Positions 11,601 through 23,700 of a stretch of 64,000 nucleotides of DNA are shown here, piece after piece (within the stretch, counting starts at the first letter, position 1; each line of letters opens with the position of its first letter). The notes beneath the pieces are model-generated. The model ran no database searches. It was not told the origin of the DNA and saw only the letters and a list, made by a program, of their open reading frames with translations. Both the position numbers and the translations under genes were made by a program. The DNA is taken from the NCBI GenBank assembly GCA_963693305.1, contig OY855903.1, positions 50,863,150 through 50,927,149 of the forward strand, written 5' to 3'. Source of the DNA: Meandrina meandrites. Lineage: Eukaryota; Cnidaria; Anthozoa; Scleractinia; Meandrinidae.

Positions 11601-14600
11601 TGCTGAACAAACAAGGATCAAAATTCACCAATCACAATATGCCAGTGTTCGTTTCATGTCACTTCTTTGGAAATGAGTCACAAGTTCAGAAGGTCATGCA
11701 AGTGGGCTGTGATTGGTGGGTTTTGATCCTTGTTTGTTTGGAGTGTCGAAAGGTGATGTCAGGAGATGTGATTCGAGCGAACGATGCCCGCTTTGCATGT
11801 AACACTGAAAGTGGGTGAAAAACCTTGAAACCCAGCCTGTTGTTAGTACAGTGTACATGTACATGTATGGTGAAGGATTTCTCAAAAACTTGGCTTTCCA
11901 TGTGCCATATGGGATGTGTTAGGTTCGCAAGATAAAGTGGTCAAATGTACGGCTGCCATCTTTTTTCTTACAAAGGATTGGGTGGTAACAAGGATGTTAA
12001 CATGTTAGCCAAGTCCGTTTATTGAGTGATCTCATTTACAAAGATGAAAAGAGATAACCAAAAAATGTTATTATTCGATGCAACTTTTTCTTCTTTTTCG
12101 TTGGCCTGAGAACCCACCATGTGACCTGCAAAATAACTGCTTGCAAACAATGGTCTGCTCATGTGCAAAACTGCAAGTGATTTTGCAGCAAATAATATTC
12201 TGCTCAATGTTGCAGCAGTGAATGAGCATTGAAAAGATTATTATGTCATCCCCAAGAATCCTACCTGGGAGCAAATTGTTACAAGTCCAGATCTATAAAG
12301 ACGTCAAAATTTTCAGCATCAGGTTGGGTTCTACTTCATCGAATGCTATTATGCCTGAATTTTCTTGTCATCTTTTTATCATTTCCAGGGAAATTCAGCC
12401 CACAGGAATTAGATGACCTCCAAACTGAATTCACCCACCACAAAGACAAGCTAAGAGAATACAACCGCCTTCTAAAAGTGTTGACAGACCATGATGGCAT
12501 CTCAGATAACTCTGTTTTTTCTCGAAATGAGATTAGAGACAAAGAGCTTGAAAAGTTACGTGAGAAACTTGAGGATACTCATGAAATGCTGCGTAAAAGT
12601 TTTTCCAGACTGAAGGAGAAGACGACTGGGGAGAAAGAGGAAGGGTTATTCCGTGATTCTCGGGTGACAGAGTTGTGGCAGAGAGCTCAGAATGGAAAGT
12701 TTACCAAAGAGGAGCTTGAATCTATCAAGGTACAATCAAAGTTTTCAAAACAAGCCAGTGACTGTCTAGTCTTCCTCGCAGCCATTGTTTGGGGGAGGGA
12801 GCATTGCATGATGAGCCCAAATAACGGCTGCAAAGGAGATTAGCGACTGTCAGAATTCCGCAGGGTACTTGATTATATGTCACCAGTTACTCAGTGGTCA
12901 TAGCAACCAATTGTCACAGCCACCTACTCTTCCAGTTGCTTACACCTACTTCAAAACATTTTGAAACCCCTGGTTCAGTGCTTTGGCCAGCAATTGAAAC
13001 TTTTTTTTCTCTCCTTACATAACATGGATGTACATGTAAGGCTCGGAAAGGTTAGGAGGGGGTGAATTCAAAATGTTTTCGTGTGAAGTTTGTTTTACTG
13101 AGAGTAGAAAAGTTAGCATTTACAGCACAAATTAGCAAATGCATTTATGGCTATACAGTGGCAAGTTTTTCGTTTGTGAAAATTAAATGTGTTAGATCTG
13201 AGAGGAAGCTGTAGTGACCCCAGCAGAGGGGCGGGGGAACTCAAAAATATTTCATACAGGAAGACCTCGAGGCCCTACCCCAAGGATGCATCTTATTAAC
13301 CAAGCACTAGGGCCATACTGGAAGAATATCAGCCTGAGGTCTTGATAATACAGACCGAGCCCAGCGAGGTCATTACATGTAAAGAAAAGACTGAAGGCTG
13401 ATATTCTCTCCATATGCACAAGCTGGTTAATAAGAGATTTACTACATGAGTGAAAAAATTATAGATAAAAGCAGAAAGGATAAAAAGGAGGCAATTCTGA
13501 CCAAGGACCCAGGGGATGTTCCAGTCAGTGTAGAACTAAGTCAGACAATGGTTAGGCGACCCAATAAAATAATTATAATAATTTCTTTACGTCGACTGTA
13601 TAATTTGGGCACAGTTATATGAAGTGCTATACAAACTGTTAAGGGACGACGATATTTTGTGAAAGTCTTGTCTTAAAAATCTTTGACTGTGCCCAGTTTG
13701 TCAACTGGTAATAAATAGTTTTGTGGCAATTCTTGATAACAATTGTACATCAATTGGCACTGACACTTAGAATCAGATTCCAAATCTTTGGAAGTGTTGT
13801 GGGTTTGTCAGAAATTCAGATACATGTAATTATTTGTTATATCCTTTTTCAGCAAGAACTCTTCCACTTTGATCACAAGATAATGAAACACAAACACTTC
13901 AAGGAGGAAGCTGAGCATTCTCAACGTCTTGTTGATGAAGGCCATCACCAGATGAAGGAGAAACATGAAACGCTGCTTAAGAAGGCTGAAGATCATGGAA
14001 AATGGGTGAGAACTTCAATCTTGAAAAGCAAATGGCTGGGGTTCATTTCCTGTTGAAAATGCAATCCAACAAGTTATAGAATTCTTTCATGCTTGTCAAC
14101 TAATATTTCATGTACATGTACATACAACCATACCAAATCTCCTGGTCTCCCAGAAAATCAAATCTTCTATATACACGTAAAACTGGAAATGCTTATTTTG
14201 GGCCATTTTTTTTGTGGGAGAGGAGTGAGTTGAGGCGTACCCTGTGAGCAGGCTCATCTTTTGGGTCACACGCTGTCGCACAAGCTACGATAAGCGAGTG
14301 GTGAAGCCAAGAGAGAGAAAGTGAGCGCTTCACTTGCAGATTCGTTCTTCGCATCGCTAGAGCGGGTGTGACCCAAAGGTGAGCCTGCTTGCAGGCTAGT
14401 TGAGGCATTCATAGAGTTTTTCATAAAATGTACACTGTATGGTTCAGTTGGTACATGTAGACAAACTTACAGTTATTATTTTGTTTGTTCTAAGTTTTGG
14501 CCAACCGTTCATAGAGGGTTTCAAAGGCACCTTCTGGATAATTATGGAATATCCATTTTGAATCTTTTATTTGTTTTCGTTTTTCACAGGTGAAGAAAAT

Positions 14601-14643
14601 GCATTCAACTTTGATGGACAAAGTGACTAAGAATGAGCTGTAA
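8665..14643 (+). CDS. LRPAP1: Alpha-2-macroglobulin receptor-associated protein (RAP)
   Basis: ER chaperone that binds LDL-receptor-family proteins and prevents premature ligand binding during secretion. Four coding exons: 8665-9082, 12389-12729, 13853-14005 and 14590-14643, giving 966 nt and 321 residues with all phases closing. The start at 8665 was preferred over an in-frame ATG at 8593 because it begins directly with a hydrophobic signal peptide (MFFPSFLLAVFLLISQ). After it comes the family hallmark FRMNKLNMIWKKA, then WKDLKARGGDEDGE. Exon 2 opens GKFSPQELDDLQTEF. The protein ends KNEL, matching the HNEL-type ER-retrieval tail of vertebrate RAP. Helical, basic, coiled-coil-like segments continue through exons 2-4, as expected for the three-helix-bundle domains. 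It is slightly shorter than human RAP (about 357 residues). An AATAAA at 14985-14990 is a plausible polyadenylation signal. Confidence 0.94.
9083..12388 (+). other. LRPAP1 intron 1, repeat-rich
   Basis: A 3.3 kb intron between GT at 9083 and AG at 12388. It contains a 709-bp inverted-repeat element (10634-11342). No other gene is seen; the open frames inside lack recognisable domains. Confidence 0.8.
10634..11342. mobile_element. Non-autonomous DNA transposon with internal TTCCGCAT repeats
   Basis: Imperfect terminal inverted repeats of about 25 bp: the left begins CAGGGCCTCTGACAGGATG and the right end, reverse-complemented, begins CAGGGCATCTGATAGGGTG. The element is flanked by a direct 6-bp duplication TCTAAG (10628-10633 and 11343-11348). 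Inside, TTCCGCAT-type motifs recur near both ends (10690-10725 and 11230-11325). No transposase frame is present. The CAGGG termini resemble hAT-type ends, but hAT elements normally make 8-bp duplications, so the superfamily is left open. Confidence 0.7.
12783..12844 (+). repeat. Short dispersed repeat (copy 1), also at 24075-24141
   Basis: A segment containing GAGGGAGCATTGCATGATGA and AACGGCTG, bounded by short complementary ends (CAGCCATT / AACGGCTG). A near-identical copy lies at 24075-24141. It is presumably a dispersed element; the coding-looking frame through it is not an exon. Confidence 0.5.
14240..14397. repeat. MITE-like inverted repeat (GCAGGCTC ends)
   Basis: The left arm GAGCAGGCTCATCTTTTGGG and the right arm CCCAAAGGTGAGCCTGCTTG are reverse complements with few mismatches, around an approximately 90-bp centre. 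It lies in LRPAP1 intron 3. Related GCCTGC...GCAGGC ends occur at 22138-22370 and 36785-36912. Confidence 0.6.
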
Positions 14644-15220
14644 GCTGCACACACAGTCAGACGTCTTGTTGATAAGAATGTTCTCAGTGTTAAAGTATTA
14701 AAAGCCTAGATAGCGACACTTTAAAACAGGTTTTAGAAACATTTGCATATATTATTTTGATGCAACTCGGCACACATCTTAGATGTTGGTGAAAATGTTC
14801 TTGTAAAGTAAATTCTGCTTTTGAAACAGCCATTGGTTAGTTAATTATTTTTAGCGCAGTTGCACAATCATGTATTTATTCAATTCATTCTAATGCAAGA
14901 CTTGTGACTGAGAGTACTGTTGTAGAAAAATACAATTTAGATTGTAATGACAGAACTATTAAACAGTTAGTCACAAGTTTATTTAATAAATAATTTAATG
15001 CAATTCGCTTGGCCGTTATTTAATGCCACTTGGTACACATGAAATTCATCATAAGGTATAAATATTATGCATTTTGTACTCAGGCACCCATATGCAAGGT
15101 TATTGGGCTGTCAACAAAGAAAAAAAAAATTTGAGTGCAGTAGTACTTGCAGTACTTGCAAGGAGAAGAGCTTGCAGGTTGCTCCTTCAAGTGCTGCTTT
15201 TGATAGTGGTGTAGGAGATA

Positions 15221-15400
15221 CAGTTGAATCCAGATAACTCGAACCTTCAAGGGAATTCGGAAAAGGTTGAGTTATCGGGGGTTCGAGTTATCGAGGGTAA
15301 AATTAGTGAGAAAATGACCTGGAGGGGAATCGGAAAAGGTTCAAGTTAGCGGGAGGTTCAAGTTATTGAGGGTAAAACTTGAGTTATCAGGATTCAACTG
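15221..15400. mobile_element. TA-flanked MITE with CAGTTGAATCC termini
   Basis: The 180-bp element begins CAGTTGAATCC and ends GGATTCAACTG, directly flanked by TA on both sides. Its body repeats GAGTTATC/GGTTCGAGTTA-like segments. A shorter relative occurs at 59041-59125. TA duplication with CAG...CTG termini is typical of the Tc1/mariner-pogo group. No transposase is present. Confidence 0.75.
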
Positions 15401-15564
15401 TATATGATTTTGTTCTTAAATAATATTGACAAAGGTTTGGCAATGTTCATCCTTTTAACATGGAAGTGCTTGTGATGTAAATCAACTTGTCGTACCATTG
15501 GACAATTTTCAGTTGGCTTGCATCCTTCACATCCAATCAGTTCCGGTTCCAATAGTTTGTGGGG

Positions 15565-15830
15565 TGAGAAACAGGGTGGCTTACTGGTTAGCGTGCTGGA
15601 CTCCAGATCAAATGGTCTGGGTCAAGCCCTGGCCTGGTCTATTGTGAATGTGTTCATGGGCACGATACTTTACTCTCACAGTGCCTCTCTCCACCTGTAG
15701 ACAGTCTTCATGTACATATGGGTACCATGAATTTAATGCTGGGGGTAGCCCTGTGATGGACTAGCATCCCATCCAGGGGGGAGTAGAGCATACAGAAACC
15801 AGGATAAGCTTTGGTGATATGGGCTGGATG
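15565..15830 (+). repeat. tRNA-derived SINE, plus orientation
   Basis: The 5' part contains an A-box-like segment (GGTTAGCGTGCTGGACTCCA) and a degenerate B box, followed by a conserved tail including ATACTTTACTCTCACAGTGC and GGACTAGCATCCCATCCAGG. Related copies lie antisense at 19383-19545, 23340-23560 and 34360-34455. Degeneracy shows it is an old insertion and not a functional tRNA. Confidence 0.65.
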
Positions 15831-16904
15831 CAGACTTAACCTAGTAGTTTGTGGGACATAATTATTGGCTGGTTAATGCATTGTTGCCAGTCCTTACAAC
15901 TGCAGATTAGAATTTTGGACTATAAGGTAAGGGAGTGTTTACATGAGAAAATTGCACTGGCACGAGTTTCATCATACCAGCACGACTTGTATTGCGTTTG
16001 CATGCTAGAAGAAATGTATCTGTTTTCTCCTCATTCCTTTCCACGACAAGAAATGTACACGTGCTACTTGGTATAACAAAATGAGTAGTTGTTCCTTGTT
16101 TACGACACTGTTGTGAGATTACATACCGGAATGAAATTCTCACTCAGGTACATCAACTCAGTGGTGTGACTTGGGCCAGCATGACACGTTGCAGTATTAC
16201 TTTTTCTGGTGGTACATGTATCATGTTAATGAATATAGAGCCATGAGCAGGAATCAGGAAGAGTAGAGTGGTTAAGCGACAGTTCTGTGGCATTTAGAGA
16301 AAAATCTGTCCAAATCTGACAAGCCAAATTGCAACAAACTAAATTCTTAAATAATACATTTTATTATTTATTTAAATCTCTTTAATCACTCCTCTTAAAA
16401 TACTAAAATACTGTCATACATTTTGTAACCCAAAATAATCAAATGACACATGTACATGAAACTATACAAATAGCATATCATTAGCTCTTTCTTTTTATAC
16501 ATGATAAAATATTCATTGCATACTGTAGTTTAATTCTTTTGTAGTTATGTACAGTCATGGAGAATAATAATCTATTATTTTGTACTGGTAAAATAGATAA
16601 GTAAACTCTACATGCATTTGTTACAGTGGCTGGTAGTGTTTGTACAAATAAATTTTTTGCTCTTAAGATTTTTGTGTCCTTTTCATAGAGTTCAGTTACA
16701 GTCAATAGGCCATTTCTGAGTTGCCCTTTCCCTCATTTTCAAAACGGTTCCTCACGCGAAACCATGCACATGAAAATGAAAATGGACATGCTGGTGAAAC
16801 TCATTTTCATATGAATGGTTTTGCGCAAAGACTTGTTTTGACACAGAGGCAAAAGGTATCTCGGAAATAGCCTATTACTTACATTGTATGTGTAACTGTT
16901 GTGG

Positions 16905-17195
16905 TTTAAAGTTTGATTTTTGTTTGAAGTTTTTATGAACCAAGTAGGCTCAATTACCAGTCGCTGGTTGGGAATGAGCTGCGCTCCTCTCCCAAAAAGA
17001 CTTAACTGGAGGAACAAAGACTGAACTCAAGGGTGCTGGAAATCGACCCTACAGGTGTATATGAACCAAGTTAATACACTGTATTTTGTTTCATTTGTTT
17101 AAAATCTATTCTCAAATTCTGAAACAAAAGGAAACAAAAATCAAACTGGTTTGAAAAACTTCGACCAAAACAAATTAAAACCACAGCATATGCCT
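16905..17195. repeat. Inverted repeat, GTGGTTTAAA family (copy 1)
   Basis: The left arm has TGTTGTGGTTTAAAGTTTGA and the right arm has AATCAAACTGGTTTGAAAAA and AAAACCACAGCATATG. The arms are complementary to each other and to the better-preserved copy at 25940-26110. The longer spacer here suggests a longer parent or an internal insertion. Confidence 0.5.
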
Positions 17196-17743
17196 GCTCA
17201 TTAGGCAATTTAACAGCCCTAAAAATTTTATGATTTAAGTTGTAAAAAAATATTACTTCCATTTCATTTTTACTAACTCCCCAGCTAAGAAAATACTATT
17301 CCCAATGGTCAATTGTTAAATATTCTTTGAACTGTACAAATTTTCAGTTAACTATGCTCATTAAAAGAGCATTATAATATTATACTGCGCAGGGAAAAAT
17401 AGTATTTCTTGATCAAGCAGCATTTATAATTTTAATTTCTTGCTAATTATTAAATGTAACCAAACTATGCATTTTTATCAACGTGATCTGGCCTTTATTT
17501 TGGTAGATACCTGGGACTGTATATTAACCAAGCCTGGTTGCTGACCGACAAAATAATGGCCAGTGGCAGTCTTAAATTTTGCCTTTCTTAATAATTTCCT
17601 TATCTCACCTGACAGCATGAAACAAACAATAATAGGATTATTTTTTAACTGCTATTTACTGTTAAAGCTAACTTTGCCTTTTAGAAATACTGTTTTTGGT
17701 TATAATTACAGAAGAATCTGATCCCAGGTCTCCAATTCCTCCT

Positions 17744-20700
17744 CTACTTGGCTTTCTTGATATTGTAAACAAAAATACCACTGAGAACAAAGTAGACAGC
17801 TGTTACAAGAAAGAGGATGATGTAACCAAGTCCAATATCACATCGGAGCTTTTCAAACATGTCCAGTATAATGCCGCCAGTGGGTGTGGCTATAGCTTGT
17901 GGAAGGACAAGAGCCTGGGGAAAACAATAATATACAACTTACATTTTAACTATTACATAAAATTAAATGAAAGCAGAAGACAAAGGCAAAGATACAAATA
18001 ATATTCACATATTTCTGAAACACTTTGCCGATTTGGTGTATGCATACATATCAAGTACACAAAAGGATTCCAAACAAATAATTTTCATCTGCTATAAAAT
18101 TTAAAAAATTAATTTCCAATTGTCTCCGTGGAAGTTGACCAGATTTGGTTTATGTGAAAACAGCTCTCCTATAAAAATGAGCTCTGACAGACTCAACAAG
18201 ATATAGGCACGCACTGCATACAGATGGCTAGGCAGCTGTGCCACTTGCTCAAATTGCATGCCTATAGTGCATGGAAATTTCGGTCAATTTGTATCAATCA
18301 GTTTACCTGATGCCACACAGCCAAATCTTTGGCTTTCTCTCTGTCGTTAGGAAGTACATCCATCACAAGGGCAAAATCTACTGCACAATAAGCTCCAAAG
18401 CCCACCCCTGACAGGAAAGAACAGTGAAATCATACAATTTGAAATTTACAAGACTGCTTGACCAATCAAAACTCAAGGGAGTGTGATAAACTGCTAGGTT
18501 TGTGCAGTAATAAGCTTTATGCCACAACTAGTCACATGGTGCAAAATCAGTTCTTCCAGTCAAGCTCAACTTTTCATCTTCTTCTTGGATGTCTCAGTGT
18601 AGCATGGCAGATTTTCTAACTACATGATGGATTGTTGCAAAAGGCCCATAGTTGGATCTCTTATTCGTCTACAAATTTGCAACAAAAAATTGAAATTGTC
18701 ACAACTGCCTGCACAAGTCATTATTTACTTACCAAAGGTCAAAGCTACTGGCATTGCTGCATAAAAAGCATATTTCCCCTGCAATCCAGCCAGTATCACT
18801 GCACAGACACTCATTAATATTGCTGAAATGTCAATCAGGAGAAACAGTCAAACTTCAAGTGGTATTATCTAGCATCATAGGTCTGCAATGCGTGCAGAGA
18901 GCTAGATAACTGTTAAATATTGCATACATTCCTGCAGTTGTGCATGGAACATGACTGCTTCTGGACATGTTACACAGGTGAACATTGATCATTAAAAGGA
19001 TAAAACGGTTAATTAAGGTTCCGTATATAAAAGATAACCCTCAGCGTACCTGATCCAATGACAAGAGGTTTTCTTCTCCCAAGCCTGTCTGAGAGAAAGC
19101 CTCCTATAACAGAACTAGCAAATAATCTGCAGTTATTTTGTGATCATCAAAGTACAAATATTCAGGAAAACTGGAAAATTTTATAGTTTCAATCTTAGGG
19201 TAAGTTTTCACAAACACTCACAATAATGCAGCAGAAAACAACATTGGAAGCAGCAGCATTGCCACACTTCTCTCTGGTGACCAACAGTTGGGTAATGTGA
19301 CCATGTCACCCAACCAAAACTCAAGAAACCTGTCAAACAAAACAAATATGGAATGATTAAAATTCAGATTACAAAATAATTTGCTGGTACCCATTTATAC
19401 ACCTGGGTGGAGAGAGGCACAATAAGAGTAAAGTGTCTTGCCCAAGAACACAATGCAGTGCCGCAGCCAGGGCTCGAACCCGGGCCGTTCAATCTGGAGT
19501 CCAGCGCACTAACCATAACGCCACTGTGCCTCCCAATAATCTAAAGACCCAACAAAATGATTATGTCTTTATAGGCAAACAAACTTCTCCTTAATCAAAA
19601 GTGACACCTCCTAAAACAAACTGAAGAAACCAACATCGGCCAAGTGAACATCTGTGTGCTAAGCCTTGCATTTTGGTTGATATTGAATACTGAAAGTGAT
19701 GAGACCTGGATCAATTATTGTTCAAGGTTTCATTTCTCTGTGTTGTTTTATTATCAGTTTTGATCTTGCCACTGATCGCCATTTTTTATCCAAAATCTGC
19801 CTTCCCCTGGAATGTATTTTGTCAGGTGATTGTGGTCTTCTACAGTTAGAAGATGCATGGTCCAGTCTGGGGTACTTGGGGAAGGTTCTAAAATTCTGTT
19901 AACAGTTATGAATTATACTCTCAAGTTGTTTTCTCCAATATAATGGAAATAATTTATTGCGCCAGATTTGTAACAATACGAGGGTACATATTGTAACAAG
20001 GCGGCCTTACCCCATAACTGTAGCAACTCCCTGCTGCATAAGGAACCTGGTGAGGAACACCCATCTGAAGTCTCTCTCTACACAGCAGGAAAAACAAACA
20101 ATTCACTCCAGGTAAATATTACATATCAACCACCGGTTATGCATTCAGTCTACAATAGCATCATTACAACTCTGCATTATCTGGAATGTGTAGGGATGGT
20201 CAGTCGATTCCTCCCTCCTTTACATAATTATCTAAACTGAGACTGCATTCACTTACCTTTTAATGGTTCCCAGTAGGCCTGAAATACAGCCTTAAGACCT
20301 GGTAAGTACAGAGAGCAAATCATTTATGCACTTGTAACAATAATGATTGTATTATCCTAATGAATGACATGATCCTCGCTGTGAGCCCACCAAGTTAGGT
20401 AATTGGGGTAAAGAAGCCAGAAAAATATTCATACTTGAATGGGATAAGAACTCATGAATGGCTCCACAATACCAGTGCAGTGCTCTTACCAACTGAGCTA
20501 TCAAGCTGTACATTAAAGCCAGTTCATGTTCTGGCTTTTTTTTTCCCAGTTGCTCATCTTTCACCATGGAAAATAATTTCAAATAATATTCTTTCAAATC
20601 CCTGTAAACATTTATAATTGAACTGTTGAATGGGCAATTGTTTTAAAAAAGAGCTCACAAAACAGTTTATAAACTGTTGACAGATGGATGAAAGTTGTCT

Positions 20701-23700
20701 TGTATGACCTGATATGACCTGTGGCAAAATTTGGTACAATGTACAACCTGCCAGCAATTGTTCAACCTGTACAGGATGTGAATTACATGGAGACCATTAC
20801 TTACCAATGGGCTTGTGGGTCACTTTATTAGGGGGCTCTGGACAGGAAAACACAGTAAGGAGCACACATAGAAAGTACAGGATAGCCACCAAGGAATATG
20901 TGCCAACCACTCCAATTTTCTAGATGTACAAGACAGAGGAAGTTATTGCAAAGTCAAATGGGCAGTAACACACACAACGTTGAGTGACCAGGGTTTGCGT
21001 GTCTCATAATTGACTGAAAGTTAGCCAACAGATGGCTGACAGCTTTTCTGGAGAGTTCATTTTAATTGTATGCTTCTTTTAATTAATTTCCCTCTAAGTT
21101 ATATAAATCATCACTGGCAGAATTAGCAAAAAGTTTAAAGTTTCCAAAGGACCTTTAAAGTTAACATGAAGAATTAAGGCTTATCTAGCTTACACAGGTG
21201 AGGTCAGGTGAGGCTGGATGGCCTGTTCTAACCATGGGTAAACCTATCCAGCCCTCCAGATGTCTGGACTACAGTTTAGGATTAATTTAAAGGGGCTTTG
21301 TCACGGATTTAAACAGATTTTTGAACAGCCAAAATTTACATTTGTGGCATAGCTGATAGGAAACCAAAACTAATGGGCCATTTTTTATTGACAATTCCTA
21401 TAATATTAGAGCACTGAAACAGTTTACAAGCATCTTTGGCTTTGCATGGCTGGATAGAAATGGATTGTAACTTGAAAAAGCAAGGCTAAAATTTTCAAGT
21501 TGTTTCCGAGCATCTTCACAAAGTCAATGTTTATAGCCTTAGTTTGATTTCTATCTGCAAATTAAGGTCATATCTTCCTTTAGATGTTCAAAGATAATGT
21601 TTTTCATGGGTTAAGTTGCCCACCACTAATTTCAGAACAGCTTAGCCCAAAAAACTGCAAAATCCCTATGATGGTGCTCCTTTAATGGTGTACAACAGTG
21701 GGATGACAGACACACAATCATTATACATTGTTACGTCAAATGAATTTTGTTCTAAGTGTAGCTTAGGTCTTATGGATACTTTAAGTCTTTTAATTTTTTA
21801 TATTAAAATAATTTTCAGTTTTCTTGTCTCTTTATACATGTAGTTTATAAGATAATAGTAATCCATTTAATATTTTTAGCAAATTTTAAATACTCACTGG
21901 AAAGAAAAAACCAATGAGTGCGCCTGTCACATTTCCAACTAATGTCATAGCTCCCATGACACCAGAGCTGAACCCTGTTAGTGTTAATCATTTAAGAATC
22001 AAGAAGATTTTAAAATGCATTTAATAGTTTAGATACAGTGCATAAATATTGTTATTTGGTTACATTTCTCTTGCTCTGAACTTAAACAATCTGAGATAAT
22101 AATCATTTGCCATAATTTTTAACCTTATAATTTTCTAGCCTGTGCAGCAGTCAATTTCTTTCCAAATTCCTTTCCAAGTGCATGGAACATGAAGCAAACA
22201 AGTGAGCAAATGAGTGCGCCGGAGGGAGCAAAACAAAAGAGTAAAAAGAAGGAGGGGGTCCTCCACCTCCCCCTTCTCCTCAGTTTTTTTTTAATACTTA
22301 CTCGCTTGTTCACATGTTGGTTTCTTCACTCTGTGCACTTGGAAAGGAATCGCCTGCACTGCAGGCTACCATAGCAGTAGTAAATTCAATTAATGTTGAA
22401 GTGAAGCACACACTGACAATCTTCTTAATTTTCTGAATGATGTAGTAGCATGTATTTAACCAATAATAATGCATGCAGTCATTTATCACTATTGTTAATT
22501 ATTAATATTGTTATTAATCTAATAACTATAAGTATTTTTATTATTGTTGTTTATTGTTTATCTCTTTTTCAAGGGTTGCTTGTTTTGTTGGGAAAGACGT
22601 TTGACTTAAAGTGACAAAGTACAGCAGTCTTTGATTTAGCACATGATGGCACAATTTATGTAAATTTACGTAGGTAACGTCAGTTATTAAAGATGATCCT
22701 GATTGCATAAACCATTGAAAATAATAACATTAAAAAATAAATAAATAAAATAATAAAAATTAAAACAGGTGTCTGTAGATCTAACCTCTTTGGAACGGTG
22801 GTGTCAAGTCAGCTATCAGTCCGTTATATGGCACACTCATAATAGAATAACATGCCATAACACAGAGATAAAATGCAATGTAAAGACCTGCAGAAAGATA
22901 ATTAAACTTTTATTAAAACTAAGGGTACTTCATATTATGTTGACAAAATCAGTTCTAAACACTATTGGTAGGTCTTTTATTGTCAACATCACAATCTGAA
23001 ACTGCTAATTAACTTCTGCACCCACAGACCTATATTTCCTCTTGAATCTTCTTTCTGCATCAGAATGCTGAGTAGGAAGCTTCTGTCTGAATCAACTGTC
23101 GCATTATCCTGAGACTGTTCTAAGACTGAGAGGTTATAATAAGGCAGACATCGCCGCAGCTTTAAATCTATGGAACACTGAATGAAGAAAACAAAAACAT
23201 TGATGTTAATGCGTGGAAAACCTGAAATCAAATCTAATGGTTTCAGAAAGCAATGTTGAACAATGCATCTGGAATTGGCTGCTATGTGCATATATGCTTG
23301 GTGAAGATTGGTTGCGCCTTACCAGCATTAACATGTGACCCTGGTTTTCTTAGCACAAAGCAACTAGGAGTATTCACACTGTAATAAGAGTTATTTCTAC
23401 TCCCCTTGGATGGGGTGCTAGTCCACTGTAGGTTACCCACCCCCCCACCCACCCCACCCTGGCTGCATTCTTTCAGGTTGCCCCAAGGATTTGCCTGTAC
23501 CCATTTATAAACCTGGTTGGAGAGAGCACCATGTGCATTTCAATCATTATTGGTACCTGATTTAGTTTAAAGCATTTTTTCCTTTCTGATATATAGGCTA
23601 CAGTTATCGGACATGAACATTACTAACAGTGGATATTAATAAGGCACAGAAGTTCACTTACTGTCACATTTGATATGTCACTGCAAATAATGTGAAAGGA

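Larger units (their letters stand above)
14644..17743. other. Intergenic region between convergent LRPAP1 and the MFS permease
   Basis: Both genes end toward this 3.1 kb interval. It holds the LRPAP1 3' UTR, a TA-flanked MITE (15221-15400), a tRNA-derived SINE (about 15565-15830) and a long inverted repeat (16905-17195). No gene is seen. Confidence 0.75.

Noticed and set aside
19440..19545. Possible tRNA gene on the minus strand
   Set aside because: A and B boxes are present, but the acceptor stem does not close and a SINE tail follows; called a SINE.
23310..23345. Candidate missing MFS exon ending at a GTAAGG donor near 23318
   Set aside because: The frame reading into the next exon (leaving in phase 1) is attractive, but no available acceptor gives phase 0 entry without a stop.
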